A model generated the notes under the pieces. It was not told where the DNA came from. It ran no database searches and saw only the letters and a program-made list of their open reading frames with translations. A stretch of DNA of 64,000 nucleotides. It comes from an uncultured Clostridia bacterium. Its GTDB lineage: Bacteria > Bacillota > Clostridia > Christensenellales > Borkfalkiaceae. The first letter of the stretch is position 1, and the number at the start of each line of letters is the position of its first letter. The stretch covers positions 58,582 to 122,581 of the forward strand of contig CALVRO010000002.1 in assembly GCA_944358655.1 (NCBI GenBank). Direction: 5' to 3'. Made by a program: the position numbers and the translations under genes. Of the stretch, positions 1 through 9,744 are shown piece by piece.

Positions 1-1551
1 GCCCGTCTTTGATGCTATTTCATAGCCTATATTTTTTAGTTTTTTTGCCGTACCCTCGACGGAGGTCTGTATAAGCGTCTGATTTATCAGCGAACACGTT
101 CCCTTGGAAAAGGCCCGCCTGTAATTGCCTTCGGCCGTATAGATGACTTTGCCCCGGCTGTTTTCTATGCTTTTTATGAACTTCGAAGGCCCGTAAATTC
201 CGCCCCGTCGGAAGGTGGTGTACCCGTCGCACAGCGTCTTTATAGTCACGCCGTACTTCATTCCTCCGAGAGCGAGCGCCAGGTTTTCGTCCTCCTTGTC
301 AAGCGCTATTCCGAGTTTTTCGGCGTACTCTTTGGCTCTGTCCGTAGTCAGGCTGTTCATAATTTTTACGGCGGGGATATTGTAACTCTTTATCAGGCTT
401 TCGGCCGCCGTCACGGTTCCGTGGTACTTGCCGTCGTGGTTTTTGGGCGAATATCCGCCGAAGCTGACGGGCGAGTCGTCTATCTTCGTAAAGGTGTGTA
501 TTAGTTTTTCCTCTATTGCCGGAGCGTAGACGAGGAGGGGCTTTATTGTCGAGCCCGGCTGTCTCACCGCGTTTGTAAGAGTGCCGGCCAGCGCGCATAC
601 GCCGTTTTGCCCGTCTGTGATGATTATCGCGCCGTCGGCGTCGAAGGCGACGCTCTCCGCCGCCCTTTGTGCGTTTTGGTCGAGGTAGGTGTAGACTTTG
701 CATCCCGCAAGCTCTGTGTAGCAGTCCAGCCCCAACGCCTCGAGCTCCGAGGCTGCGCCGTCCAGATATCTGTTTGCGAAGAACGCCTCGTCGTTTTTTA
801 TGGCGCCTATCGGCTGAGTCGTGGCCTCTTTGTACTCTTCCTCGGTGATGAACCCGCAGTCGAGCATGCTCTTTAAAACCAAATTACGCCTTTTCAGGCA
901 TTTTTCTTCGTCCTTGAACGGGGAGTAATTGTTCGGCGAGGACAGAAGGCCCGCAAGCGTCGCGCTCTCGGTCAGCGACAGATCGGCCGCGTCCTTTGAA
1001 AAGTAAAAGCGGGCCGCGCTCTGCAGGCCGTAGCAGCTGTGCCCGAAATAGATAGTGTTGAGGTACATTTCGAGTATCTCGTCCTTCGAATATCTCTTTT
1101 CGAGCTGTCGTGCAAGTTTTATTTCCACAAGTTTGCGCTTTATCGTCTTTTTGTTTGAAAGGTGGGTATTCTTTACAAGCTGTTGGCTGATGGTGGAGGC
1201 GCCCTCTTTGAAAGAGAGTCCGGCCATGTTTTTGAACAGCGCCTTTACCATCCTTGCCGGGTCGAGGCCGCCGTGACTGTAAAATCTTCTGTCCTCCGAG
1301 GCTATGAAGGCGTTCTTTGTGTAGTCGTGCAGTTTGTCCGCCGTCACGGTCGAGCGGTTGCCCTCTATGGAGGAAGTGGCAATTTTATTGCCTTCGGCGT
1401 CGCAGAATGTGACGCTTTGGCTGTAATTTACAAGCTTTGTTTCGTCGAGCCTCGCCCCCGAAGTCACCGTTATATATACCATTGTCAGCGACAGCGCCAG
1501 CGCGCCGCCTATCAACAGCAGGGCGAGCGCTATTTTCATTATTTTTTTCAT
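1..1551 (-). CDS. Class A penicillin-binding protein (PBP1A family), C-terminus cut by window edge
   Basis: Bifunctional peptidoglycan glycosyltransferase/transpeptidase acting outside the membrane. Translating the minus strand from ATG at 1551 gives 517 residues before the window edge. Residues about 5-25 form a membrane anchor (ALALLLIGGALALSLTMVY). The GT51 domain follows, with EDRRFYSHGGLD (catalytic Glu about 86), GASTISQQLVKN and KDEILEMYLNTIYFG. The transpeptidase domain has the SxxK nucleophile motif PGSTIK (Ser about 334), SYN at about 389 and an SKTG box that ends exactly at the window edge. All motifs are intact. It is divergent from miaB. A second ATG lies four codons downstream. 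No Shine-Dalgarno is seen; a weak promoter (TTGCAA, 18 bp, AATACT) would end 7 nt before the ATG. The family assignment is firm; the exact paralogue is not. Confidence 0.93.
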   Translation of the reverse strand, partial: MKKIMKIALALLLIGGALALSLTMVYITVTSGARLDETKLVNYSQSVTFCDAEGNKIATSSIEGNRSTVTADKLHDYTKNAFIASEDRRFYSHGGLDPARMVKALFKNMAGLSFKEGASTISQQLVKNTHLSNKKTIKRKLVEIKLARQLEKRYSKDEILEMYLNTIYFGHSCYGLQSAARFYFSKDAADLSLTESATLAGLLSSPNNYSPFKDEEKCLKRRNLVLKSMLDCGFITEEEYKEATTQPIGAIKNDEAFFANRYLDGAASELEALGLDCYTELAGCKVYTYLDQNAQRAAESVAFDADGAIIITDGQNGVCALAGTLTNAVRQPGSTIKPLLVYAPAIEEKLIHTFTKIDDSPVSFGGYSPKNHDGKYHGTVTAAESLIKSYNIPAVKIMNSLTTDRAKEYAEKLGIALDKEDENLALALGGMKYGVTIKTLCDGYTTFRRGGIYGPSKFIKSIENSRGKVIYTAEGNYRRAFSKGTCSLINQTLIQTSVEGTAKKLKNIGYEIASKTG

Positions 1552-1593
1552 TAAAATTAGTATTCTTTAAAATAAGATTTTGTTGCAAAACAT

Positions 1594-1622
1594 TTGAAAA
1601 AAAGCGCAAAAAAATATATAAT
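1594..1622 (+). promoter_or_regulatory. miaB promoter, ultra-short leader
   Basis: TTGAAA (1594-1599), 17-bp spacer, TATAAT (1617-1622). Only 8 nt separate the -10 box from the miaB ATG at 1631, so the expected start of transcription is within about 2 nt of the start codon. The gap contains no Shine-Dalgarno sequence. Confidence 0.7.
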
Positions 1623-1630
1623 TATATTAT

Positions 1631-2938
1631 ATGGAAAAGTTTTATCATATTGTCACTTACGGCTGTCAGATGAATGTTCACGAGTCCGAAAAGATCGCGG
1701 GCATCCTCTCCGGCCTCGGATACGTCGGCTGCGATAGAATAGAGGACGCCGACATTGTGGTGTTCAACACCTGCTGCATACGCGAAAACGCCGAAAACCA
1801 TGCCTTCGGCAATATTGGTATGCTCAAAAAGCTCAAGCAGTCCAAAAAGGATATGATAATAGCCGTGGGCGGCTGCCTCACCCAGCAGATGGGCAGGGCG
1901 GAGGATCTGCACGAAAAGTTCCCCTACGTCGATATTATTTTCGGCACGCACAATCTTCACTCGCTCGGCGACCTCATCTGCAGGAAGCTTAAGAGCAGGA
2001 AGGCCGTTATCGAGATAGAGGAGAGCGAGGGAGCCGTCTGCGAGGACGATAAGCCGCTCAGGACAAGCTATCCCAACGCGTGGGTCAACATAATGTACGG
2101 CTGCAACAATTTCTGCTCTTACTGTATCGTGCCCTATGTGCGCGGCAGGGAGAGGAGCAGGCGGTCGGAAAATATTATCCGCGAGGTGCGTTCTCTCGTA
2201 GACGAGGGATACAAGGAGATAACTCTGCTCGGCCAGAACGTCAATTCCTACAGGGACGACATGTCCTTTCCCGAGCTGCTCGCAAAGATCGCCGATACGG
2301 ACGCAAAGTTCCGCCTGCGCTTCATGACCTCGCACCCCAAAGATTTTTCGAGGGAGCTCGTCGAAGTGATGGCCTCCTATCCCAACATATGCCATTGCCT
2401 TCACCTGCCCGTGCAGAGCGGCTCGAACGCCGTTCTAGCCGCCATGAACAGAAGGTACACCGTAGAGCAGTATCTCGAAAAGGTTGAATATCTCCGCAGC
2501 CGCATACCCGACTGCGCGATAACCACCGACCTCATTGTCGGCTTCCCGGGTGAAACGGACGCCGATTTCGAGGCGACTTGCGACCTTGTGGGAAAGGTGG
2601 GCTTTGCCTCGGCTTTCACGTTCGTATATTCGAAGAGGACGGGGACAAAGGCGGCTTCAATGCCCGGCCAGGTGCCCGAGGAGGTCTCCAAGGAGCGCAT
2701 TATAAGGCTTGTCGACCTCGTCAACAGTCAGACGCGCGAACTATCGAAGGGCTATGTCGGCAGGACGATAGAGATACTCTGCGAGGACTACGACAAAAAG
2801 AGGGGCATGTACCTCGGCCGCGACGAATACGGCAGGATGGGGTACTTTGCAAGCAACAAAGATCTTGTGGGCTCTTTTGTAAAGATAAAAGTTGAGCAGG
2901 CCAACGGCGTCTCGCTCACGGGAAGCATAGCGGAGTAA
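1631..2938 (+). CDS. miaB: tRNA-2-methylthio-N6-dimethylallyladenosine synthase MiaB
   Basis: Radical-SAM methylthiotransferase that converts i6A37 to ms2i6A37 in tRNA. At 435 residues it is the usual length. The N-terminal UPF0004 domain begins YGCQMNVHESEKIAG and carries the auxiliary-cluster cysteines, including FNTCCIRE and GGCLTQQ. The radical-SAM CxxxCxxC motif is in GCNNFCSYCIVPYVRGRERSR (about 155-175). A C-terminal TRAM domain follows. It is the first gene of a run with mutS, mutL and miaA. MiaA makes the i6A substrate for MiaB, so both steps of the pathway are in this cluster. The gap to mutS is 3 nt. Confidence 0.96.
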   Translation: MEKFYHIVTYGCQMNVHESEKIAGILSGLGYVGCDRIEDADIVVFNTCCIRENAENHAFGNIGMLKKLKQSKKDMIIAVGGCLTQQMGRAEDLHEKFPYVDIIFGTHNLHSLGDLICRKLKSRKAVIEIEESEGAVCEDDKPLRTSYPNAWVNIMYGCNNFCSYCIVPYVRGRERSRRSENIIREVRSLVDEGYKEITLLGQNVNSYRDDMSFPELLAKIADTDAKFRLRFMTSHPKDFSRELVEVMASYPNICHCLHLPVQSGSNAVLAAMNRRYTVEQYLEKVEYLRSRIPDCAITTDLIVGFPGETDADFEATCDLVGKVGFASAFTFVYSKRTGTKAASMPGQVPEEVSKERIIRLVDLVNSQTRELSKGYVGRTIEILCEDYDKKRGMYLGRDEYGRMGYFASNKDLVGSFVKIKVEQANGVSLTGSIAE

Positions 2939-2941
2939 AAG

Positions 2942-5524
2942 ATGGCTCTTTCACCTATGATGCAGCACTACTTGTCCGTAAAGGAGAAGTATAAAGATTG
3001 TTTGATTTTCTACCGTCTTGGCGACTTTTACGAGATGTTCTTCGACGACGCCAAGACGGCCTCCTCCGTGCTCGACCTCACTCTGACGGGCAGGGACTGT
3101 GGCCTCGAGGAGAGGGCGCCCATGTGCGGAGTGCCCTACCATGCCGCCGACTCGTACATTTCAAAGCTCGTTTCGGCGGGCTATAAAGTTGCCGTGTGCG
3201 AACAGCTGGAGGACCCCGCCGAGGCCAAGGGCATGGTCGCGCGCGACGTTATAAGGGTGATAACGGCGGGCACGATAACCGACGAAAACTTCCTCGACTC
3301 GCGCTCCAACAATTTTATCTGCTGCGCCGCCAAGGATGGCGAAGTCTGCGCCGCGGCGTGGGCCGACATAACGACGGGCGAAATGAACTGCACGCAGTAT
3401 TCGGGCGCGGGGAGCCTTGCCTCGGTGCTGTCGCTCATGGTCAGGCTGGGCGTCAAGGAAGTCATCTGCAACGACGAAATGCTGTTTGCCTCCAAGGACG
3501 CGCCCGAGATAGCTCGCGGCGTTCTTCCCCGCTTTTCAAGCTATCTCGGCTGGACTTTCGGCCGTCAGGCGGCCGAAAGGAACGTGCTCTCCCAACTCAA
3601 GGCGGCTTCGCTGACCGCGTTCGGGCTGGAGGGGAAGGGCGTGGCCGTGTCGGCCTGCGGCGCGCTTTTGGAATACCTCAAGGAGACGCAGAAGCACGCG
3701 CTCTCCAATATAGACGACATCAAATATATCTCCGACGGCGCCTATATGCAGCTCGACAACACCGTCATCAAAAATCTTGAGATAGTTAAGAGCATGTCGG
3801 AGGGCAAGAGATACGGAACGCTTTTGTGGCTTTTGGACAAGACGAGCACGGCCATGGGCGCCCGCCTGCTCTCGAGCATAATTTTAACGCCCCTTGGCGA
3901 CGCCGACAGGATAAATTACAGGCTGGACGGTGTGGAGGAACTGTTCGATTCCACCGTTGTCAGGGTGAGTATAGCCGACACGTTGAAGGAGGTAAGGGAT
4001 ATAGAGAGGCTGTCGGGCAAGATCTCCAACGGCAACTTTATGCCCGCCGACTGTTTGCAGCTCGCTTCGTCGCTGCTCGCCGTGCCCAATCTCGCCTTTC
4101 AGCTTTCCGGCTTTTCGAGCGCCGTTTTAAAGGATATCTCCGCCGACCTCGTCGACATGACCGACAGGGCGCAGCACATTTTTGCCGTCATCGCCGAAAA
4201 GCCGCCCGCTACCATGAAGGACGGCGGATACATAAGAAGGGGGTACGACGCAAAGCTGGACGAACTGCGCTCGGTCAAGGAGAACAGCAAGAAGATACTT
4301 GCCGACATGGAGGCGCGCGAGCGCGACATGACGGGTATTCGCACCCTTAAGATAGGCTATAACCGCGTATTCGGATACTATATAGAAGTTTCCAAATCCT
4401 TTAAGGACAAGGTGCCGCCGTCCTACCAGCGCCGACAGACGCTTACCAACGCCGAGAGGTTCATAACCGAAGAGCTGAAGGAGCTCGAGGACAAGATACT
4501 TTCAAGCGAGGACATGTGCCTGAAGATGGAGAGCGCGATATACGAGGGGTTGGTTTCAGAGCTCTCGTCGGATATTCCGCTGTTCAAGCACATTGCCTCG
4601 GCTGTGGCGCGGCTGGACGTGCTCGCCTCCTTTGCCGAGGTCGCCAAATCCAACAGGTACTGCCGTCCTGAGATGGTGCCGAGCGATCGTCCGCTCGTCA
4701 TACGCGAGGGCAGGCACCCCGTAGTGGAGAGGATATCAAAGGAGAAATTTGTCGCCAACGACACCCTCCTCGACGAGGGCGACAACCGCACCATGATAAT
4801 AACGGGGCCCAACATGGCGGGCAAGAGCACTTACATGCGCCAGACGGCCATAATAGCGCTCATGGCGCACATAGGCTGCTTCGTGCCGGCAAAGAGCGCC
4901 GACATCCCCGTGATCGACCGCATCTTTACAAGGGTGGGCGCGAGCGACAACCTCATCTCCGATCAGAGCACCTTCATGGTGGAGATGATAGAGGTGGCCT
5001 CAATCCTCCGCAACGCAACCAGGAACAGCCTGATCATCCTCGACGAGGTGGGCAGGGGAACGAGCACTTACGACGGTCTGGCCATAGCTCGTGCCGTCGT
5101 GGAGGAGATAACCTCCAGGATAGGCGCCAAGACGCTCTTTGCCACCCACTACCACGAGCTCACCGAGCTCGAGGACAGCATGGAGGGTGTAAAAAATTAT
5201 AAGATCGCCGTCAGGGAGATCAACGGCGGCATTGTCTTTCTCCGCAAGATAATGAGGGGAGGGGCCAACCGCAGTTTCGGCATAGAGGTCGCCGCGCTTG
5301 CGGGCGTTCCGACGTCGGTCACCGACAGGGCCAAGGTCATCCTCAAGGCTATCGAGCGCGAGGGAGCGGCAGTTGCCAGGACGCCTGCGTCGAGCCCGGA
5401 TACGGACGTCGGCGGGGGCGGGACGAGCCAGGTCGAAAAAATACTCAAAGAGGTAGACATGAACAATATGTCGCCCATGCAGGCCTTTATGCTGCTGGGC
5501 GATCTCGTCGATAAGGTAAAGTAA
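2942..5524 (+). CDS. mutS: DNA mismatch repair protein MutS
   Basis: Mismatch-recognition ATPase, 860 residues, full length for the family. The N-terminal mismatch-binding domain has the Phe-x-Glu motif in GDFYEMFFDD (Phe29, Glu31). The C-terminal ABC-type ATPase has the Walker A GPNMAGKST (about 621-629), a Walker B in LIILDEVGRGTSTYDG and the FATHYHELTELE segment. A helical C-terminal tail (about 800-860) resembles the dimer/tetramer-forming region. It lies 3 nt after miaB and 1 nt before mutL, so it is clearly in an operon with its partner. Confidence 0.98.
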   Translation: MALSPMMQHYLSVKEKYKDCLIFYRLGDFYEMFFDDAKTASSVLDLTLTGRDCGLEERAPMCGVPYHAADSYISKLVSAGYKVAVCEQLEDPAEAKGMVARDVIRVITAGTITDENFLDSRSNNFICCAAKDGEVCAAAWADITTGEMNCTQYSGAGSLASVLSLMVRLGVKEVICNDEMLFASKDAPEIARGVLPRFSSYLGWTFGRQAAERNVLSQLKAASLTAFGLEGKGVAVSACGALLEYLKETQKHALSNIDDIKYISDGAYMQLDNTVIKNLEIVKSMSEGKRYGTLLWLLDKTSTAMGARLLSSIILTPLGDADRINYRLDGVEELFDSTVVRVSIADTLKEVRDIERLSGKISNGNFMPADCLQLASSLLAVPNLAFQLSGFSSAVLKDISADLVDMTDRAQHIFAVIAEKPPATMKDGGYIRRGYDAKLDELRSVKENSKKILADMEARERDMTGIRTLKIGYNRVFGYYIEVSKSFKDKVPPSYQRRQTLTNAERFITEELKELEDKILSSEDMCLKMESAIYEGLVSELSSDIPLFKHIASAVARLDVLASFAEVAKSNRYCRPEMVPSDRPLVIREGRHPVVERISKEKFVANDTLLDEGDNRTMIITGPNMAGKSTYMRQTAIIALMAHIGCFVPAKSADIPVIDRIFTRVGASDNLISDQSTFMVEMIEVASILRNATRNSLIILDEVGRGTSTYDGLAIARAVVEEITSRIGAKTLFATHYHELTELEDSMEGVKNYKIAVREINGGIVFLRKIMRGGANRSFGIEVAALAGVPTSVTDRAKVILKAIEREGAAVARTPASSPDTDVGGGGTSQVEKILKEVDMNNMSPMQAFMLLGDLVDKVK

Positions 5525-5525
5525 A

Positions 5526-7535
5526 ATGGGAAAGATAAACATTCTGTCCGAGACGGTGTGCAACCGCATAGCGGCGGGCGAGGTCATCGACAGGCCCTAC
5601 TCGGCCGTTAAAGAGATGATAGAAAATTCCATCGACGCGGGCGCTACCGAGATAGAGGTGGCCATAGAGCGCGGCGGCAAGGACTTGATAATGGTCGCCG
5701 ACAACGGCGGCGGCATAGAAAAGGACGACATGCAGGCGGCCTTTCTGCCCCACGCCACGAGCAAGATATCTTCCCTCGAGGACATATACGACATTCACAC
5801 CCTCGGCTTTCGCGGCGAGGCGCTCGCCACCATTGCCTCCGTGGCGCAGGTGGAACTCGTCTCCTCGACGGGCGGCGAGGCGTGGATGGTGGAGGGCGAC
5901 GGCGAAAATGTGGGCAGGCCCCGCCCCGCGGCCCTCGACAGGGGCACCCGCCTGACGGTGCGCAACCTGTTTTTCAACACTCCCGTAAGGCGCAAATTTT
6001 TAAAGACGGACAAGAAGGAGGAGCAGGACATCACCTCCTTCGTCACCCGCTATATACTCGGCGAGCCCGACATTGCCTTCAGATACTTTGTCGACGGAAA
6101 ACTCACCCTTCAGTCCTACGGCGGCGGGCTCGAGGAGGCTCTGGCGCAGGTCTACGGCGCAAATTATCTGCCTCACTGCTTCAAGATAGACGCCGACAGG
6201 AACGACATAAGGATCCGCGGCTTCATAGGCAATCAGAACTTTTTCAAGTCCAACAAGTCCTATCAGAACGTCTATCTGAACGGCAGGTGCATATCCAACA
6301 ACGTCATCTCCACGGCCATATCGCAGGCGTATGCGCCCTATGCGATGAAGCGCAACTACCCCGTCTACACCCTCTTTGTCGACGTGCCCGCGGCCATGGT
6401 GGACGTAAACGTTCATCCCAATAAGGCCGACGTAAGGTTTTCCGACAATCAGCTGGTGTTCGGCACGGTGTACAAGGTCATTTCCTCCGTGCTCGACGGC
6501 ACGGCGAAGGCGGCGGAATTTGTTGTCGACAGCAAAGTCGTGCCCGAAATACAGTCCACCTTCCCCCAAAACAGCGCCAAAAACGCCGTGTATGCCGCCG
6601 ACCGCACGCAGCAGGGCAAGATTTACGACAAGAATTTCGAAGACGTCGCCATGCCCAGATTTACTCCCGAGGGAAAGGTGGTGAGCTCCTCCGGGGCGAC
6701 GGCAAAAAAACAGTCTCCCGCGCCCGTACAGGCGCCCGCCGACAAGAGCGCCTTTATTGCGAGAGGCATAACGCTCGAGCAGGCCGCCGAGCTTGAAAGA
6801 AGGAGCGCTCCCGTTCTGACGAGGGCGGATATCAATGCCGACAAGGTGTATCCTCCTATGGAGGAGGTCACGATGACGGCGTGCGGCGGAATTAAGCCCC
6901 TGCCCGCACGGGCGAGGGAGATGGAGCGCCAAAAGGCCGAACAGGCCCGCATACTGTTTGAGAGCTGGAAGTACAAGGGCGAGCTGTTCAATACCTATCT
7001 CATCTACGAGGCGGAGGACGACGTGTATATCATCGATCAGCACGCCGCGCACGAGCGGCTCATCTTCGACGCGCTCATGGCCAGGCTCGACCAAAGACAG
7101 GAGGTGCCCCGTCAGGGCATGCTCGTGCCGTACATCCTCGATTTCAATGCGGAAGAGGCGGCGTTCGTCGCCGAAAATTTAATGCTCATCCGCTCCATGG
7201 GCTTCGATATAGAGCCCTTCGGCGTGACCGCCTACAGGGTCAACGAGGTGCCCGCCGACATGAGGGATATAGATATCAAAGCCTTCTTTGAAGATCTGCT
7301 CGCCGATATGGACGGGCTCAAGTCGATAAAGCTGAGCGATATGCTGCGCGACAAAATAGCCATGACTGCCTGCAAACACGCCGTAAAGGGCGGCATGCAG
7401 CTGACCGACGCCGAGCGGGACAGACTCATAGCCATGCTCAAGGGCGACGTCGGGCTGAAGTGCCCGCACGGCAGGCCCGTCTGCGTCAAGCTCACCAAGA
7501 GCCAGATAGAAAAGATGTTCAAAAGGATAGTGTGA
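5526..7535 (+). CDS. mutL: DNA mismatch repair endonuclease MutL
   Basis: Partner of MutS, 669 residues. The N-terminal GHKL ATPase has AAGEVIDRPYSAVKEMIENS, DNGGGI and a GFRGEAL motif. A low-complexity Ala/Pro/Lys linker (about 350-440) joins it to the C-terminal dimerisation/endonuclease domain. This has DQHAAHERLIFD (about 501), ACKHAVKGG and CPHGRP, the metal-site motifs of MutL proteins that nick DNA themselves. The last acidic position of the DQHA(x)2E(x)4E motif is Asp instead of Glu. No mutH is nearby, as expected for a Firmicute. The stop codon overlaps the GTG start of miaA. Confidence 0.97.
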   Translation: MGKINILSETVCNRIAAGEVIDRPYSAVKEMIENSIDAGATEIEVAIERGGKDLIMVADNGGGIEKDDMQAAFLPHATSKISSLEDIYDIHTLGFRGEALATIASVAQVELVSSTGGEAWMVEGDGENVGRPRPAALDRGTRLTVRNLFFNTPVRRKFLKTDKKEEQDITSFVTRYILGEPDIAFRYFVDGKLTLQSYGGGLEEALAQVYGANYLPHCFKIDADRNDIRIRGFIGNQNFFKSNKSYQNVYLNGRCISNNVISTAISQAYAPYAMKRNYPVYTLFVDVPAAMVDVNVHPNKADVRFSDNQLVFGTVYKVISSVLDGTAKAAEFVVDSKVVPEIQSTFPQNSAKNAVYAADRTQQGKIYDKNFEDVAMPRFTPEGKVVSSSGATAKKQSPAPVQAPADKSAFIARGITLEQAAELERRSAPVLTRADINADKVYPPMEEVTMTACGGIKPLPARAREMERQKAEQARILFESWKYKGELFNTYLIYEAEDDVYIIDQHAAHERLIFDALMARLDQRQEVPRQGMLVPYILDFNAEEAAFVAENLMLIRSMGFDIEPFGVTAYRVNEVPADMRDIDIKAFFEDLLADMDGLKSIKLSDMLRDKIAMTACKHAVKGGMQLTDAERDRLIAMLKGDVGLKCPHGRPVCVKLTKSQIEKMFKRIV

Positions 7536-8452
7536 ACGTGAACGGGGTGCTCGTAATATGCGGCGCGACCGCCACGGGAAAGACGGCGCTCGCCGTCGAC
7601 TGCGCCTTAAAGCTTGAAAGTTGCGTCGTTTCGGCCGATTCACAACTCATTTACAGGGGGCTGGATATAGGCACGGCCAAGCCCGACGCAGGGGAGATGA
7701 GGGGCGTAGTCCACCACATGATAGACATTGTCGACGCCGACAAAAATTTTTCCGTCGCCGACTACCGCAACGTTGCACTGCATGTGATAGAGGACGTTCT
7801 CTCGCGCGGCAAAACGCCCGTGGTGTGCGGCGGTACGGGGTTTTATATCAAATCGCTCCTCTTTGACTACTCCTACGGAATGGCCGAGGGCGACCCCGCC
7901 ATAAGGCAGAAGTACGACAGCCTTCTCGAGGAGAGGGGCAGAGAGTACGTCTACTCGCTCCTCAAAGAGGTCGACCCGGCGTCCGCCGAAAGCATACACA
8001 TAAACGACGTCAAGCGCGTGGTGCGGGCGCTCGAGATATACGAAGTCAGTGGCAGGAAAAAATCCGAACTGTCCGACGGGGAGAGGGAGAGATTTCCCTA
8101 CCTCGCCGTGGCGATAGATTTCCCGCGCGACCAATTATATAAAAGGATAGACGAGCGCGTCGATAAAATGTTCGAACTCGGGCTCGAGGAGGAAGTGCGC
8201 GCCCTTTTGGCGCGCGGAATAGACGAAAATTGCCAAAGCATGCAGGCGATAGGCTACAAAGAAGTAATACAATGCATTAAAAACGGTCAAATGAGGAGTA
8301 CTATGCGTGACATAATAAAGCGCAATACCCGCCATTACGCCAAGAGACAGATAACATTTTTTAAAAAATTCTCGGGCATCGTGTGGCTGAAGAGCGACGA
8401 GGCCTCCGCCGACAGGATTTTGGAGCTGTATAATGAAAAATTCGGCAAGTGA
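7532..8452 (+). CDS. miaA: tRNA dimethylallyltransferase MiaA
   Basis: Transfers the dimethylallyl group to A37 of tRNAs reading UNN codons, the step before MiaB. The P-loop GATATGKT sits at residues 11-18. DSQLIYRGLDIGTAKP and the DxxRVVRALEIYEVSG segment are typical. The chosen start is GTG at 7532, which overlaps the mutL stop (GTGA). An AAAAGGAT ribosome-binding site lies just upstream, giving 306 residues, the usual length. A longer in-frame reading exists but would run far into mutL. The next gene starts 20 nt before its end. Confidence 0.95.
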   Translation: MNVNGVLVICGATATGKTALAVDCALKLESCVVSADSQLIYRGLDIGTAKPDAGEMRGVVHHMIDIVDADKNFSVADYRNVALHVIEDVLSRGKTPVVCGGTGFYIKSLLFDYSYGMAEGDPAIRQKYDSLLEERGREYVYSLLKEVDPASAESIHINDVKRVVRALEIYEVSGRKKSELSDGERERFPYLAVAIDFPRDQLYKRIDERVDKMFELGLEEEVRALLARGIDENCQSMQAIGYKEVIQCIKNGQMRSTMRDIIKRNTRHYAKRQITFFKKFSGIVWLKSDEASADRILELYNEKFGK

Positions 8453-9689
8453 TGAAAGCTTTGATTTTCAAAAATATGTTTTAAAGTGCGAGCAAAGGTT
8501 GGGCGACAAGTTTGCTCTCATCGACGATATAGCCTACGCCAATCAGAAAAAGGTGCTCAAAGCCTTTGAAAACAACCGCATTGCGGTGAGGCATTTTGCG
8601 GGCACTACGGGCTACGGCTACGGCGACGAGGGCAGGGACGCCCTCGGTAAAGTCTACGCCGAGGCGTTCGGTGCAGAAGCGGGCATCCTTTCTCCCCATC
8701 TCCTCTCGGGAACGCACGCGCTAAGCGTGGCGCTCTTCGGTCTGTTAATGCCGGGCGATACGCTGCTCTGCATAACGGGCATGCCCTACGACACCATCCG
8801 CCCCGTCATTTTAGGCGAGGGAATAGGTTCTTTAAAAGATCACGGAGTAGCATTTAAATGCGTCGATCTCAATGCGGACGGCTCCTTCGACGGCCCGTCC
8901 GTCGCCGAGGCGCTCAAGGATGGGAGCGTAAAAGTCGTCTACATTCAGCGTTCGAGGGGTTACGAGCTGCGCGACGCCCTCTCGTGCGAGCAGATAGGGG
9001 AGGCCTGTGCGCTCGTGCGTGGGTGCGGTTTCGACGGCTGTATCTTTGTGGACAACTGCTACGGCGAATTCGTGGAGGCCGTCGAGCCGACTGACTGCGG
9101 CGCCGACGTCATTGCGGGTTCGCTCATCAAGAACGCGGGCGGAGGCATTGCTCCCACGGGCGGCTATATCTGCGGCGGGCAGCGGTATATCGATATGATA
9201 GGCCGCAGACTTACGGCGCCTTCGATAGGTCTCGAGGTCGGCTCCTTCGAGCAGGGCTACAGATATTTTTATCAGGGGCTCTTTCTTGCGCCGCACACCG
9301 TTGCGCAGGCGCTCAAATGCTCGCTGCTCATAGGCTGCGCCATGACCGACCTCGGCTACACCAACTATCCGTCCGTCGATAAGATGCCATACGACATAAC
9401 GAGGTGCATAAAGTTCGACGACAGGCAGGCCATGCTCGACTTTATAAGGGAGGTGCAGTTTGCCTCCCCCGTCGACAGCTACGTCACCTGCGAGCCGTGG
9501 GACATGCCCGGCTACGACGACGAGATAATAATGGCTGCCGGCACCTTTGTTTCGGGCGCCTCGATAGAGCTGTCGGCCGACGGGCCTGTCAAGCCGCCCT
9601 ACATAGCCTATTTTCAGGGCGGGCTCACATACGAGCACGGCAAATACGCCCTTGAAAGAATTTTAAAAAAGCTTAAGAAATTGTCTTAA
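8433..9689 (+). CDS. YnbB/methionine gamma-lyase-like PLP protein ("aluminium resistance" family)
   Basis: PLP-dependent fold-type I protein of 418 residues, related to cystathionine/methionine gamma-lyases; the physiological reaction is not settled. Family features are HFAGTTGYGYGDEGRD, SGTHALSVALFGLLMPGD, the pocket VDNCYGEF and the probable PLP lysine in GSLIKNAGGGIAPTGGY. In Bacillus the homologue ynbB lies beside hflX and near miaA; here miaA is kept as neighbour but hflX is 39 kb away. The start ATG lies inside the miaA end (20-nt overlap). It is the last gene of the operon; a very strong terminator follows. Confidence 0.85.
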   Translation: MKNSASDESFDFQKYVLKCEQRLGDKFALIDDIAYANQKKVLKAFENNRIAVRHFAGTTGYGYGDEGRDALGKVYAEAFGAEAGILSPHLLSGTHALSVALFGLLMPGDTLLCITGMPYDTIRPVILGEGIGSLKDHGVAFKCVDLNADGSFDGPSVAEALKDGSVKVVYIQRSRGYELRDALSCEQIGEACALVRGCGFDGCIFVDNCYGEFVEAVEPTDCGADVIAGSLIKNAGGGIAPTGGYICGGQRYIDMIGRRLTAPSIGLEVGSFEQGYRYFYQGLFLAPHTVAQALKCSLLIGCAMTDLGYTNYPSVDKMPYDITRCIKFDDRQAMLDFIREVQFASPVDSYVTCEPWDMPGYDDEIIMAAGTFVSGASIELSADGPVKPPYIAYFQGGLTYEHGKYALERILKKLKKLS

Positions 9690-9694
9690 AGTCT

Positions 9695-9740
9695 GAGCCC
9701 CGCGGCGCGCTTTAATTGCGCGCCGCGGGGCTCTTTTTTT
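9695..9740 (+). terminator. Intrinsic terminator after ynbB
   Basis: Perfect 16-bp GC-rich stem (9695-9710 with 9718-9733), 7-nt loop, then seven T residues. It closes the miaB-mutS-mutL-miaA-ynbB run. Confidence 0.93.
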
Positions 9741-9744
9741 ATGT

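Noticed and set aside
6000-7094. 364-residue open frame on the minus strand across mutL
   Set aside because: Mirror frame of a clear MutL coding region; no ribosome-binding site or family motif. The GC-rich third positions of this genome keep antisense frames open.
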